The notes: generated by a model from the letters alone, not told the origin. Counted from the stretch's first letter, positions 7,971 to 17,817 are shown. The stretch: DNA of 64,000 nucleotides from Rhodobacter maris (GCF_900217815.1 NZ_OBMT01000002.1:186001-250000); one strand, 5' to 3'. Numbers and translations: made by a program.

Positions 7971-9350
7971 ATGACCACCACGATCCGGCCCCGTTCGAGC
8001 CGGCAGGGAAGGTGTTTATGCACCCGGCGGCCGGGAGTGGTTGCCCTGCGCACCGTGACACTCGGCGCGCTGACCTGCCTCGCACTGGCCTCGGCCCCGC
8101 GCGCCGAGACGACAATCACCGTCGCCACGGTGAACAATGGCGACATGATCCGGATGCAGCACATGATCGGGGATTTTCAGGCCCGCCATCCCGACATCCG
8201 GGTGGATTGGGTGGTGCTTGAGGAAAACTTGCTGCGCCAGCGCGTCACCACCGACATCGCCACCCATGGCGGGCAGTTCGACGTGATGACGATCGGCACC
8301 TATGAAGTGCCGATCTGGGGCAGGCAGGGCTGGCTGCTGCCGCTCGAGTTCGACGCCGCCTATGACGTGGACGACCTGCTCCCGCCGATCCGCGACGGAC
8401 TCACTGTCGAGGGCCAACTCTATGCCGCGCCGTTTTACGGCGAAAGCGCGATCACGCTCTACCGCCGCGATCTTCTGGCCGCGGCCGGGATAACGCTGCC
8501 CGACGCGCCCGACTGGGACGCTATCCGCGCCGCCGCCGCCGCGATCACCGACCGAACCGCCGGGATCTATGGGCTCTGCCTGCGCGGCAAGCCGGGCTGG
8601 GGAGAGAATGTCGCCCTTCTCACCGCGATGGCAAACAGCTATGGCGCGCGCTGGTTCGACATGGGCTGGCACCCGCAATTCGACACCCCCGCCTGGGCCG
8701 CCGCGCTGCGCGATTACCTTGACATGATGCGGCTCTACGGCCCGCCCGGCGCCGCCAACAACGGCTTCAACGAGACATTGACGCTGTTTGAGCAGGGCCA
8801 TTGCGGGATCTGGATCGACGCGACCGTCGCGGCCTCTTTTGTCACCGACCCGACGCAGTCCAGCGTGGCGGAGCACGTGGGTTTCGCGCTCGCGCCAAAC
8901 CGCCCGGGCGGGACGAAGCGTGCAAGCTGGCTCTGGGCCTGGACGCTCGCCATCCCGGCCGGAAGCCAGAAAGCCGAGGCGGCCCGCGCCTTCGTCGCCT
9001 GGGCGACCTCGAAGGAGTATCTCGCGCTCGTGGCAGAGCAAGAAGGCTGGGCGCATGCCCCGCCCGGCACGCGCCGTTCACTCTATGCGCAGCCCGAATA
9101 CCATGCCCTGCCCTTTGCGGAAATCACCCTGCACGCTATCTCCGAGGCCGATCCGGTGCATCCGACGGTTGATCCCGTGCCCTATATCGGCATGCAGTTC
9201 GTGGCGATCCCTGAGTTTCAGGCGATCGGCACCGCGGTGGGACAGCAATTCGCTGCGGCTCTGGCCGGAACCCTTTCCGCTGAAGAGGCCCTTGCCGCCT
9301 CACAGCAGCTCACCCTGCGCGCCATGAAAAAGGCCGGATATATCCGCTAA
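7971..9350 (+). CDS. smoE: Sorbitol/mannitol-type ABC transporter substrate-binding protein, SmoE-like
   Basis: This 459-residue extracellular solute-binding protein (family 1) has an N-terminal signal region of about 45 residues with an Arg-rich start, ending near ALASAPRAET. The mature part strongly resembles Rhodobacter SmoE: TVATVNNGDMIRMQHM, FDVMTIGTYEVPIWG, LYAAPFYGESAITLYRRD and GIWIDATVAASFVTD are family signatures. It binds hexitols such as sorbitol and mannitol in the periplasm. The ATG at 7971 follows GGGAGGAG. It starts a tight four-gene importer operon (20-bp gap to smoF). Substrate is inferred from homology. Confidence 0.9.
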   Translation: MTTTIRPRSSRQGRCLCTRRPGVVALRTVTLGALTCLALASAPRAETTITVATVNNGDMIRMQHMIGDFQARHPDIRVDWVVLEENLLRQRVTTDIATHGGQFDVMTIGTYEVPIWGRQGWLLPLEFDAAYDVDDLLPPIRDGLTVEGQLYAAPFYGESAITLYRRDLLAAAGITLPDAPDWDAIRAAAAAITDRTAGIYGLCLRGKPGWGENVALLTAMANSYGARWFDMGWHPQFDTPAWAAALRDYLDMMRLYGPPGAANNGFNETLTLFEQGHCGIWIDATVAASFVTDPTQSSVAEHVGFALAPNRPGGTKRASWLWAWTLAIPAGSQKAEAARAFVAWATSKEYLALVAEQEGWAHAPPGTRRSLYAQPEYHALPFAEITLHAISEADPVHPTVDPVPYIGMQFVAIPEFQAIGTAVGQQFAAALAGTLSAEEALAASQQLTLRAMKKAGYIR

Positions 9351-9370
9351 CCTTTCAGCCCGGAGCCCCG

Positions 9371-10246
9371 ATGCCGCCGCCCCCAGCCTCGCGTCGCACC
9401 GCCCGCCTGATGCTTGCGCCCGCCCTGGGGATGCTGGCGGGCTGGATGCTCGTCCCGCTCGCGATGACGCTCTGGTTCTCGCTGCAGCGGTACACGCTGA
9501 TCACCTCCGGCGCGCAGGGCTTCGCCGGGCTTGAGAACTATCGCTATTTCATCACCGATCCGGCCTTCGCGCCTTCGCTTGGCAACACTCTCGCCCTTGT
9601 GCTCGGGGTGCTCGCCCTCACCCTGCCCGGCGGGCTCGGGATCGCGCTTGTGCTGGCCCAGCCCTTCTGGGGCCGGGGGGTCGTCCGCGCCCTCGTGCTC
9701 GCCCCCTTCTTCATCATGCCGAGTGTCTCGGCGCTCGTGTGGAAGACCATGCTGCTGCATCCGATGTCCGGGCTTCTGGCGCATCTCGCGCGCAGCCTTG
9801 GGTTGCAACCCTTTGATTTTTTATCACAGGCACCGCTCGCAACGCTCATTGCCCTGCTCGCCTGGCAATGGGTACCCTTTGTCGCGCTGATCCTGCTCAC
9901 GGCGCTGCAATCGCTCGATCCGGCACAGATCGAAGCCGCCCGGCTCGACGGCGCGGGCCCGGCTGCCCGGCTGCGCCACCTCATCTTGCCGCATCTGGGC
10001 CGCGCCATCGCCGTTGCGGTGCTGATCCAGACGATCTTCCTGCTCTCCACTTTCGCCGAGATCCTCGTCACCACGAATGGCGGCCCCGGCACCGCCTCGA
10101 CCACGCTCACCTATCTCGTCTATATCCAGTCGCTTCTGCAATTCGACCCGGGCACGGGCGCCGCCGGCGGCATCCTTGCGGTGCTCCTTGCCAATGCCGT
10201 TGCAATCTTCCTGATGCGGCTGATCGGCCGCGCGCTGGAGCGCTGA
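9371..10246 (+). CDS. smoF: Polyol ABC transporter permease, SmoF-like
   Basis: This 291-residue inner-membrane permease of the MalF type has six predicted helices. The cytoplasmic EAA loop that docks the ATPase is EAARLDGAGPAARLRHLILP, near residue 200. The protein pairs with the SmoG permease encoded 3 bp downstream to form the channel. It begins with a short Pro-rich N terminus (MPPPPASRRTARLML) before the first helix. Confidence 0.9.
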   Translation: MPPPPASRRTARLMLAPALGMLAGWMLVPLAMTLWFSLQRYTLITSGAQGFAGLENYRYFITDPAFAPSLGNTLALVLGVLALTLPGGLGIALVLAQPFWGRGVVRALVLAPFFIMPSVSALVWKTMLLHPMSGLLAHLARSLGLQPFDFLSQAPLATLIALLAWQWVPFVALILLTALQSLDPAQIEAARLDGAGPAARLRHLILPHLGRAIAVAVLIQTIFLLSTFAEILVTTNGGPGTASTTLTYLVYIQSLLQFDPGTGAAGGILAVLLANAVAIFLMRLIGRALER

Positions 10247-10249
10247 GCC

Positions 10250-11080
10250 ATGTCCTCGTTATCCCCCCTGCTGCGCAAGGCGGCCCTTACGCTCCTTGGC
10301 TGGAGCGTCGGGCTCACGCTCGCTTTCCCGATCCTCTGGACCGCGCTGGTGAGTTTTCGCTCCGAAGCGGATGCACTGGGTGCGCCTGCTGCCGTGCTCG
10401 CCGCGCCGTTCACGCTCGAAAGCTATGCTGCAATCACCGCAGGCACACGCTTTACCGCCCCCTTCGTCAATTCGGTCCTGATCGCGGGCGGCGCCACGGC
10501 GCTCGCGCTCCTCGTCGCGCTTCCCGCCGCCTGGGCGCTCGCGCTTTTCCCCGGGCCACGCACGAAAGCGCTTCTCATGACGATCCTCGGCACCCGGATG
10601 ATGCCTGCGGTGGGCGTGCTTGTTCCGGTTTACCTGCTCTTCCGAGACCTTGGCCTGCTCGACAGCCGAGCGGGCCTGATTGTGGTCGTGATGTTGACGA
10701 ACCTGCCGGTGGCGATCTGGATGCTCTACGGTCATCTGCGCGAGATCCCCGGCGAGATCTTCGAGGCGGCCCGGATGGACGGCGCCGGGCCGGGCGCCGA
10801 GCTTCGCCATGTGATCGCGCCGCTTGCCGCGCCCGGCATCGCGGCAACGGCGCTTTTGTGCCTGATCCTCGGCTGGAACGAGGCCTTCTGGACCCTCAAT
10901 CTGAGTGCGGCGAAAGCGGCGCCCCTGAGCGCCTTCATCGCCGCACAGGCGAGCCCGGAGGGGCTCTTTCATGCCCGGCTCTGCGCTGCCGCGATGCTCG
11001 CCAGCCTGCCCGTCCTCGGGCTTGGCTGGATCGGCCAGCGCGCGCTTGTCCGCGGGCTGACCTTTGGCGCGGTGAAATAG
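10250..11080 (+). CDS. smoG: Polyol ABC transporter permease, SmoG-like
   Basis: This 276-residue MalG-type permease has six helices, with the EAA loop EAARMDGAGPGAELRHVIAP near residue 170. It follows smoF by 3 bp and precedes smoK by 3 bp, so translation is probably coupled. With SmoF it forms the heterodimeric membrane channel for the sugar alcohol. The motif NSVLIAGGATALALLVALPAAWALA early in the protein is typical of the family. Confidence 0.9.
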   Translation: MSSLSPLLRKAALTLLGWSVGLTLAFPILWTALVSFRSEADALGAPAAVLAAPFTLESYAAITAGTRFTAPFVNSVLIAGGATALALLVALPAAWALALFPGPRTKALLMTILGTRMMPAVGVLVPVYLLFRDLGLLDSRAGLIVVVMLTNLPVAIWMLYGHLREIPGEIFEAARMDGAGPGAELRHVIAPLAAPGIAATALLCLILGWNEAFWTLNLSAAKAAPLSAFIAAQASPEGLFHARLCAAAMLASLPVLGLGWIGQRALVRGLTFGAVK

Positions 11081-11083
11081 CCC

Positions 11084-12094
11084 ATGGCCGAGATCCTGCT
11101 GGAAGGCTTGAGCAAGCGGTTTGGCACCGAGGAGGTGCTCGCCCCCCTCGATCTGACGATCGCGGAAGGAAGCTTCGTCGTGGTGGTCGGCCCCTCGGGA
11201 TGCGGGAAGACAACCCTTCTGCGCCTCATCGCCGGGCTTGAGGAGGTCTCTTCGGGGCGCGTGCTGATCGACGGGCGCGATGTCACCCATACCGCGGCCG
11301 CGGCGCGCGGGTTGGCGATGGTGTTCCAGTCCCACGCGCTCTACCCGCATATGAACGTGCGCGAGAATATCGGCTTTCCGCTGAAAATGGCGGGGCGGCC
11401 AGCGCCCGAGATCGCCGCACGGGTGCAGGCCGTGGCCAGTCAGCTCGGCCTCGGCGACTGCCTCGCGCGCAAGCCGTGCCAGCTTTCGGGGGGCGAGCGG
11501 CAACGGGTGGCGATCGGGCGCGCTCTGGTGCGCGCGCCGGCCGCGTTCCTGCTCGACGAACCGCTCTCAAGCCTCGATGCGGAACTGCGCGCGCGAATGC
11601 GGCTCGAGCTCGCACGGCTGCATCGGGCACTGCGGACGACAATGCTCCTCGTCACTCATGACCAGATCGAGGCTATGACGCTCGCCGAGCAAATCGTGGT
11701 GCTCAACGCGGGCCGGGTCGAGCAGACCGGCGCACCGCTGGCGCTCTATCATGCGCCCTGCAACCGCTTTGTCGCCGGGTTTCTCGGCAGTCCGACGATG
11801 AATTTCATCGAGGGGCCGGAGGCGGAGCGACAGGGCGCCCATGCGCTCGGCATCCGCCCCGAGCATCTGCGGGTGACCCGGGCGCAGGGGCTCTGGCCGG
11901 GCCGGGTCGATGTGATCGAGGCGCTCGGCGCCGAAAGCTTCCTGCATCTGAGCAGTGGGCAGGGACGCCTCGTCGCCCGGCTCGACGGCAGCGCCGATCT
12001 GCGCCCGGGCGAGACCGTCTGGCTGACCCCCGCCCCCGCCCATTTGCACCGTTTCGATGCCGCGGGCCGCGCCCTGCCGCAGCGCCCCGGTTGA
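11084..12094 (+). CDS. smoK: Polyol ABC transporter ATP-binding protein, SmoK-like (MalK family)
   Basis: This is a 336-residue ATPase. Walker A is GPSGCGKTT, the ABC signature is LSGGERQRVAIGRALV and Walker B is FLLDEPLSSLD, followed by the switch His in LLVTHDQ. The C-terminal 100 residues form the OB-fold regulatory domain of MalK-type proteins (ALGIRPEHLRV, then a beta-rich end). It energises SmoF/SmoG. It is the last gene of the operon; a palindromic repeat and the convergent der gene follow, so no polyol dehydrogenase gene lies downstream here. Confidence 0.9.
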   Translation: MAEILLEGLSKRFGTEEVLAPLDLTIAEGSFVVVVGPSGCGKTTLLRLIAGLEEVSSGRVLIDGRDVTHTAAAARGLAMVFQSHALYPHMNVRENIGFPLKMAGRPAPEIAARVQAVASQLGLGDCLARKPCQLSGGERQRVAIGRALVRAPAAFLLDEPLSSLDAELRARMRLELARLHRALRTTMLLVTHDQIEAMTLAEQIVVLNAGRVEQTGAPLALYHAPCNRFVAGFLGSPTMNFIEGPEAERQGAHALGIRPEHLRVTRAQGLWPGRVDVIEALGAESFLHLSSGQGRLVARLDGSADLRPGETVWLTPAPAHLHRFDAAGRALPQRPG

Positions 12095-12145
12095 GCCGGT
12101 CCGGAGCGGACCTCCTCCCGCGCCTCGCCCGAGGATCCGGCCTTG

Positions 12146-12206
12146 CGGGGGGTCCGGGGGGCGGCAAGCCCCCCGGCGGGTCGCTTCGGCCCCGCCGAAG
12201 CGAAAC
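12146..12206 (+). repeat. Composite palindromic repeat, copy A
   Basis: The copy reads as a G-run (GGGGGGTCC), hairpin 1 (GGGGGGC / GCCCCCC), the linker GGCGGGTCG, and hairpin 2 (CTTCGGC / GCCGAAG), ending GCGAAAC. The same order occurs in other copies in this window. It lies between the convergent smoK and der genes and may also act as a bidirectional transcription stop. Confidence 0.75.
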
Positions 12207-12224
12207 AGGCGCCTTCCGCCCCGC

Positions 12225-13727
12225 TCAGCCCTTCGGCTTCGAGGGCAGACCCTTTTCCTTGCGTGCGGCGTGTTTCTTCTTCTCGACATGCTTGGTGAGC
12301 CGCGAGGGGATCGATTTCTTGCGATCCTTGAACGGGTTCGTCCCGCCCTGATCGCGGAAATAAAGCCGGATCGGCGTGCCCGGCATGTCGAAATCCGCCC
12401 TCAGCCCGTTCACCAGATAGCGCCCGTAGCTTTCGGGGATCTGGTCGGTATGGGTGGCCTTGATCACAAACCCCGGCGGCCGCGTTTTCGCCTGCGTGAT
12501 GTAGCGCAGCTTGATGCGGCGCCCGCCCGGTGCGGGCGGCGGATGTGCCTCGGTCATCGCAGTGAGCCACATGTTCAGTTTCGCCGTCGAAATACGCCGG
12601 TTCCAGACCTCATAGGCTTTCAGGATCGCGGCATGGAGCCGGTCGAGCCCCTTGCCGGTCTTGGCCGACACCGTCACGAGCGGCGCGCCCTTGAGCTGCG
12701 GCAAAAGCCGCTCGAAGCTCTCGCGCAGCTCTTTCAGCTTCTCGGTCTTCTCTTCCTCGAGATCCCATTTGTTCGCCGCCACCACGACCGCGCGGCCCTC
12801 GGTTTCGGCAAAATCGGCGATCCGCAGATCCTGCACCTCGAAGGGAATATTGACGTCGAGGAGCACCACGACCACCTCGGCAAAGCGCACCGCACGCAGC
12901 CCATCGGCCACCGAAAGCTTCTCGAGCTTGCCCGAGACCTTCGCCTTCTTGCGCATCCCGGCGGTGTCCCAGATCCGCATCGGCGTGCCCATGAAGGGGG
13001 TGCTGACCGAGATCGCATCGCGGGTGATCCCGGCCTCGGGGCCGGTGAGAAGCCGGTCTTCGCCGAGGATCTTGTTGATCAGGGTCGATTTTCCCGCATT
13101 CGGGCGGCCGATCACCGCCAGTTGCAGCGGCCGCGCCTCGGTGGGCATGCGGATTGCGCCTTCCTCTTCCGCCTCGTCTTCGGAAAGCGCCACATCCACC
13201 TCGGGCATCTGCGCGACGTTCTTTTCGGCAAAGGCATCGGCATGGGGGCGAAGCACATCGTAAAGATCGTCCATCCCCTCGCCATGCTCGGCCGAGATCC
13301 GCACCGGCTCGCCCAAGCCAAGCGCCCAGGCCTCCAGCGCACCCGCATCGCCCGCCGCGCCCTCGGCCTTGTTGGCTGCGAGGATCACATGGGCATTCTT
13401 GCGCCGCAAAATATCGGCAAAGATTTCATCGGCGGGCGTGACCCCCATGCGCGCATCAATCAGGAACAGGCAGATGTCCGCCTCCTCGACCGCGCGTTCG
13501 GTGAGCCGCCGCATCCGCCCCTGCAGGCTGTCATCCTCGACAAGTTCGAGCCCGGCGGAATCGATCACCACGAAGCGCAGATCGCCCAGCCGCGCATCCC
13601 CCTCGCGCAAATCACGGGTCACGCCGGGCGTGTCATCCACCAGCGCCAGCCTTTTGCCGACGAGCCGGTTGAAAAGGGTCGATTTGCCCACATTCGGGCG
13701 GCCCACGATGGCCAGGGTAAAGCTCAT
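12225..13727 (-). CDS. der: Ribosome-assembly GTPase Der (EngA)
   Basis: This 500-residue essential GTPase has two tandem G domains and a C-terminal KH-like domain, and acts in 50S subunit maturation. G1 of domain 1 is GRPNVGKST (near residue 9) with DTPGVTRD and IDSAGLE. G1 of domain 2 is GRPNAGKST (near residue 211) with [11 protein letters not shown] and the NKWD specificity motif. The basic tail ([20 protein letters not shown]) is usual in alphaproteobacterial Der. ATG 13727 follows AAGGAG. It follows bamB and the yfgM-like gene, the same neighbourhood as in E. coli. Confidence 0.96.
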   Translation of the reverse strand: MSFTLAIVGRPNVGKSTLFNRLVGKRLALVDDTPGVTRDLREGDARLGDLRFVVIDSAGLELVEDDSLQGRMRRLTERAVEEADICLFLIDARMGVTPADEIFADILRRKNAHVILAANKAEGAAGDAGALEAWALGLGEPVRISAEHGEGMDDLYDVLRPHADAFAEKNVAQMPEVDVALSEDEAEEEGAIRMPTEARPLQLAVIGRPNAGKSTLINKILGEDRLLTGPEAGITRDAISVSTPFMGTPMRIWDTAGMRKKAKVSGKLEKLSVADGLRAVRFAEVVVVLLDVNIPFEVQDLRIADFAETEGRAVVVAANKWDLEEEKTEKLKELRESFERLLPQLKGAPLVTVSAKTGKGLDRLHAAILKAYEVWNRRISTAKLNMWLTAMTEAHPPPAPGGRRIKLRYITQAKTRPPGFVIKATHTDQIPESYGRYLVNGLRADFDMPGTPIRLYFRDQGGTNPFKDRKKSIPSRLTKHVEKKKHAARKEKGLPSKPKG

Positions 13728-13796
13728 GTCACGCTCCTTGCGCGGCCGGTTGCATCCCCCGTCGCGTCGAAGCCGCCCCCTTACACGGGTTTGGCC

Positions 13797-15113
13797 TCAA
13801 CGAAAAGCGTGGAGTTGCCCATTGCGCGAAACGACGTAAAGGGTGGATCCGGCCACGATCGGGTCGGTGGCGGCGCCCCCGGGAAGCTCCGCCTGGCCGA
13901 TCAGCGCGCCGGAGCTCGGGTCGAAACAGCGCAAAAGCCCGTCCGAGGACACGACGAAGAGCCGACCGCCCGCCAGCACCGGGCCGAGGTTCACATGGAT
14001 CTCGTTTTGCTTGCGGATCTTGTCGGTAACGTAATCGGGCAGATCAACGGCCCAGATTTCGGCACCATTCGCCGCATCGAGCCGCATCAGCTTGTTCTCA
14101 TCCGAGATCAGGAAGACCGAGCCGCCCGCCACCTGCACCGGGCTCACCGCGCCCTCGGTCGCAGTCCAGCGCGCCACGCCGGTCACGGCGTCAAAAGCGC
14201 CGAGCCGCCCCGCCGAGGAACCCGCATAAACGGTATCGCCGATCACCACCGGATCGCCGGTGAGGTCAGAGACGATCGTATAGCCGCGCCCGAGCCGGCC
14301 GCCCGCCAGTTGCGCCCGCCAGACCGGGGCCCCCGTCGCGCGGTCAAGCGCAAGCATCTCGCCGGTGGCGAAGGGGAAGATCACGGTCTTGCCCGTGATC
14401 GCCGGTGCGGACACGCCCGACATGCCAACCTTGCCGGGCACGCCACCAATCTGCCAGACCACCTTGCCGTCCGCCGCCTCGACCGCCCAGGCGGAGCCGT
14501 CGCGCGCCAGCACATAGACGACGCCCTCGTAAACCGTTGGCGCGCCGCCGATCCCGGCGTCGAAATCCTGCCGCCAGAGGATCTGCCCCGACGCGGCATC
14601 CAGAGCGATCAGCTCGGCAAAACCGGAAGTGGCGAAGACCTTGCCATCGGCCACGGCGAGACCCGAGCCGGTGGCATCATCGTCACGGTCGCCCGGGGCG
14701 GCGATGTCGGCGGCCCAGAGCGTTGCCCCGTTGGTGCCGGTCGCGGTCAGGCGCGACTGGCTGTCGAGAGTGAAGATCCGCCCGCCTGCCGCCACCGGAG
14801 CGGCCGCGATGCGGTAGCGGCGCGATTGGCCCGCCCCGATCGGCGCCGACCAGACCGGCGTCAGCCCCTGCCCGAGCGCGGCATTGACGATGCCATGGCT
14901 CGGCCCGCCCGCGCGCTGCGGCCAGTCGGCATTCGTCACCACGCCGGGCAACGCAAGCGCGCGCGGCCCCTCGATCGCCGAGGCAGGGTCGGAAGCGGCG
15001 TCCGCAAGCAAGGCGCGCGGATCGAGCCGCTCGCCTTCCAGATGCACATCCTTTTCGCAGCCCGCCAGCGCTATCGCCACGCCCAGAACGGCCAGTCCCG
15101 CAATCCGCTTCAC
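13797..15113 (-). CDS. bamB: Outer-membrane assembly lipoprotein BamB (PQQ-like beta-propeller)
   Basis: This 438-residue lipoprotein belongs to the BAM complex that inserts outer-membrane beta-barrels. It begins with a lipoprotein signal whose lipobox is LAGC (Cys about residue 20), followed by propeller blades with the repeated pattern of a Gly-rich turn, hydrophobic strand, Asp and Gly-x-x-x-W (for example ALDAASGQILWRQDF and ALDRATGAPVWRAQL). I chose the GTG at 15113 because AGGGAG precedes it and the signal peptide then starts correctly; longer in-frame starts add a non-signal extension. It lies between the yfgM-like gene and der. Confidence 0.9.
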   Translation of the reverse strand: MKRIAGLAVLGVAIALAGCEKDVHLEGERLDPRALLADAASDPASAIEGPRALALPGVVTNADWPQRAGGPSHGIVNAALGQGLTPVWSAPIGAGQSRRYRIAAAPVAAGGRIFTLDSQSRLTATGTNGATLWAADIAAPGDRDDDATGSGLAVADGKVFATSGFAELIALDAASGQILWRQDFDAGIGGAPTVYEGVVYVLARDGSAWAVEAADGKVVWQIGGVPGKVGMSGVSAPAITGKTVIFPFATGEMLALDRATGAPVWRAQLAGGRLGRGYTIVSDLTGDPVVIGDTVYAGSSAGRLGAFDAVTGVARWTATEGAVSPVQVAGGSVFLISDENKLMRLDAANGAEIWAVDLPDYVTDKIRKQNEIHVNLGPVLAGGRLFVVSSDGLLRCFDPSSGALIGQAELPGGAATDPIVAGSTLYVVSRNGQLHAFR

Positions 15114-15171
15114 GGCTGTCTCCCTGCCTTCATCTCTTCGCGGCCTCGGCCGCCCTGCCCCGTCCGGAACG

Positions 15172-15816
15172 TCACGCCGCCGCCGGATCACCGCCGAGCG
15201 CCACAATCAACTCTGTCGCGCGCTGTTGCAAGCCCGAGGTGACGCCGCTTTCGCCGAGAATCTCGCGCGCCTTGGCGATCGCCCCGGCGCTGTCGCCCGC
15301 CGCCTGCAGCGCGAGCGCCTGCTGTTCCATTGCCAGAAGCCGGAACGGCTGGCCCGGGGTCGCCAGAGCGTCTAGCTCGGCGGCACGCTCCTCAGGCGTC
15401 ATCAGATCGCCCGCGACAAGCACCGCCTTGAGCCTTGCGAGCGCGCGCAGGCTCCCGGGCAGCGTGGCGTCGGCCGCAACCGCGCGCAGATCCTCAAGCG
15501 CAAGCTCGGTCTTCCCGTCCTCAGCCGCCTGCGCCGCGAGGAGCAGTTTCAGAAAGCCCTGTTGCGGCCCCACCGCGGCCAGATCCGCCATCGTCTCGGC
15601 GGGATTGTCGCTCTGCATCGCGGCCAGGATCGCATCGCCGAACCCCTCCGCCTCGGCCGCCGCCCGTGCCCTTTGCCATTCATAGAACGCCGAGCCGCCG
15701 ACAAGCCCGAAGATCGCCAGAACACCGATCCAGCCATATTTGCGAAACAGCCCCCAGAGCCGGTCGCGGCGCACTTCCTCGGTGACTTCGTCAATGAAAC
15801 TGTCGCTGTCGTGCAC
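15172..15816 (-). CDS. YfgM-like TPR (tetratricopeptide) membrane protein
   Basis: This 214-residue protein has an acidic N terminus (DSDSFIDEVTEEVRRDRLW), one transmembrane helix near residues 28-48 (YGWIGVLAIFGLVGGSAFYE), and a periplasmic helical TPR domain. The architecture matches the TPR_21/YfgM family, an ancillary factor of the Sec translocon and periplasmic chaperone network in E. coli. The GTG at 15816 follows AAGGAG and is preferred to an upstream ATG at 15897 that lacks the family opening. It is first in the order yfgM-bamB-der, a conserved arrangement. Confidence 0.85.
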   Translation of the reverse strand: MHDSDSFIDEVTEEVRRDRLWGLFRKYGWIGVLAIFGLVGGSAFYEWQRARAAAEAEGFGDAILAAMQSDNPAETMADLAAVGPQQGFLKLLLAAQAAEDGKTELALEDLRAVAADATLPGSLRALARLKAVLVAGDLMTPEERAAELDALATPGQPFRLLAMEQQALALQAAGDSAGAIAKAREILGESGVTSGLQQRATELIVALGGDPAAA

Positions 15817-15954
15817 GCTCAAGGCTCCTTGATCTTTGGCCCTATCTATACGCAAGGGCGGCGCCTTGCCAAGGCCGGGAAACGCCGTCCCCGTCACGAC
15901 CGGCTCCCGAATGAAGGACGAGGAAAGCGGGCGCCGCCTCCGCGCGGCGCAGCC

Positions 15955-17817
15955 TCATTCCGCCGCTTCGGACCCCGAAGCCGCGTGTTCCTCGGCCTCT
16001 TCCTCGGCCTTCTGGGCCGCCCACATCGCCGCATAGCGCCCGCCGCGGGCGAGCAGCGCCTCGTGACTGCCTTCCTCGACGATCACGCCCTTTTCGAGCA
16101 CCACGATCCGGTCGGCATCGGCGATAGTGGAAAGCCGGTGCGCGATCACGATCACCGTGCGCCCTTCGCCCATCGCATCGAGGCTTTCCTGAATGTCGCG
16201 CTCGGTCTGCGTGTCGAGCGCCGAGGTGGCCTCATCCAGAAGCAGGATCGGCGGGTTCTTCAAAAGCGTGCGCGCAATGCCGACGCGCTGCTTCTCGCCG
16301 CCCGAGAGCTTCAGGCCGCGCTCGCCCACCTGCGTGTCATACCCCTCGGGCAGGCTCATCACGAACTCATGGATCTTCGCCGCTTGCGCCGCAGTCTCGA
16401 TCTCGGCCTGGCTCGCGTCAGAGCGCCCATAGGCGATGTTGTAACGGATCGTGTCGTTGAAAAGGACCGTATCTTGCGGCACCACGCCAATCGCCTCGTG
16501 CAGGCTCTCTTGCGTCACCTTGCGAATGTCCTGCCCGTCGATGGTGATGCGCCCGCCCGTCACCTCGTAGAAGCGGAACATCAGCCGCCCGATGGTCGAC
16601 TTGCCCGAGCCAGAGGGACCGACCAGCGCCACCTTCTGCCCCGCCGCCACATCGAGCGACACAGCATGCAGGATCGGCCGCTCCGGGCTATAGGCGAAAT
16701 CGACCGCCTCGAAGCGCAGCGCGCCGCCCGTCACCACCAGCGGTTTCGCGTCGGGATCATCGGTGATCTCGGCAGGCTGGTGCAGCAGATCGAACATCTC
16801 GCCCATATCGACAAGCGCCTGCCGGATCTCACGGTAGACCGTGCCAAGGAAGCCAAGCGGCATGGTGATCTGGATCATATAGGCCTGCACCATGACGAAA
16901 TCGCCCACGGTGAGCGTGCCCGCCTGCACCTCAAGCGCGGCCATCACCATCACCGCGACAAGTCCCGCGGTGATGATCAGCGTCTGGCCCGCATTGAGCG
17001 CGGCAAGGCTCTGGCCGGTTTTCACCGCCGCCTGTTCGTAATGCGCCATCGAGGCATCATAGCGTGCTGCCTCGCGCTTCTCGGCGCTGAAATATTTCAC
17101 CGTCTCGAAGTTCAGAAGGCTGTCGATCGCCTTCTGGTTCGCGGCGCTGTCGGCATCGTTCATCTTGCGGCGGATCGCCACCCGCCATTCGGTGATGCGG
17201 AAGGTAAAGGTGACATAGGTCCAGATCGTGCCCACCACCACGAGCGCATAGCGCCAGTCGAACAGGAAGGCGAAGATCAGCGTGACCAGCGTCAGCTCGA
17301 GGATCAGCGGCCCGACCGAAAAGAGCATGAAGCGCAAAAGGAAATCGACGCCCTTCACGCCGCGCTCGACAATACGCGAGAGCCCGCCCGTCTTGCGGGT
17401 GATGTGATAGCGCAGCGACAGCGCGTGGATATGCTGGAAGGTCTCAAGCGCAAGCTGGCGCAGCGCGCGTTGCGCCACGCGCACAAAGACCGCGTCGCGC
17501 AATTCGCCAAAACCCACCGACATCAACCGCGCAAGCCCATAGGCAACCGTCAGCGCCACCGCGCCAAAGCCTAAAAGCCAGGCCTCGCTGCGCCCCTCGC
17601 CCGCCAGCCCGTCGACCGCCGCCTTGTAAAGGAAGGGCGTGCCGACCGAGATCAGCTTTGCCGCAACGAGAAAGGCCATCGCGATCAACACGCGCTGCTT
17701 CACCCAAGGGTGGTCCGCGGGCCAGAGATAGGGGGCAACCGCGCGGATCGTGCGCCAGCCGCGCGCACGCTCGGAAGGGTCCATCTTGCCGGACTGGGTG
17801 ATCTGAGAGGGCGGCAT
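15955..17817 (-). CDS. atm1: Atm1-type ABC exporter (ABCB7/heavy-metal family)
   Basis: This is a 620-residue half-transporter with six N-terminal helices followed by one ATPase domain. The ATPase has Walker A GPSGSGKST, signature LSGGEKQRVGIARTL, Walker B ILLLDEATSALD and the switch His in VIVIAHRLST. The N-terminal pattern (a TIRAVAPYLWP segment, then TPFLYKAAVDGL) and the conserved RITEWRVAIRRKMNDADS loop are typical of mitochondrial Atm1 and bacterial relatives that export glutathione-linked sulfur or metal compounds. ATG 17817 follows AAGGAGGG. It works as a homodimer in the inner membrane. The family call is strong; the natural substrate is not settled. Confidence 0.9.
   Translation of the reverse strand: MPPSQITQSGKMDPSERARGWRTIRAVAPYLWPADHPWVKQRVLIAMAFLVAAKLISVGTPFLYKAAVDGLAGEGRSEAWLLGFGAVALTVAYGLARLMSVGFGELRDAVFVRVAQRALRQLALETFQHIHALSLRYHITRKTGGLSRIVERGVKGVDFLLRFMLFSVGPLILELTLVTLIFAFLFDWRYALVVVGTIWTYVTFTFRITEWRVAIRRKMNDADSAANQKAIDSLLNFETVKYFSAEKREAARYDASMAHYEQAAVKTGQSLAALNAGQTLIITAGLVAVMVMAALEVQAGTLTVGDFVMVQAYMIQITMPLGFLGTVYREIRQALVDMGEMFDLLHQPAEITDDPDAKPLVVTGGALRFEAVDFAYSPERPILHAVSLDVAAGQKVALVGPSGSGKSTIGRLMFRFYEVTGGRITIDGQDIRKVTQESLHEAIGVVPQDTVLFNDTIRYNIAYGRSDASQAEIETAAQAAKIHEFVMSLPEGYDTQVGERGLKLSGGEKQRVGIARTLLKNPPILLLDEATSALDTQTERDIQESLDAMGEGRTVIVIAHRLSTIADADRIVVLEKGVIVEEGSHEALLARGGRYAAMWAAQKAEEEAEEHAASGSEAAE

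Noticed and set aside
10259-11503. Long minus-strand open frame opposite smoG and smoK
   Set aside because: Lies opposite clear ABC permease and ATPase genes; product is charged, low in structure and resembles no family. High GC removes stops by chance.
12057-15242. 1061-codon plus-strand frame opposite der and bamB
   Set aside because: Der and BamB on the other strand have all family motifs. The plus frame is an Arg/His/Pro-rich shadow.
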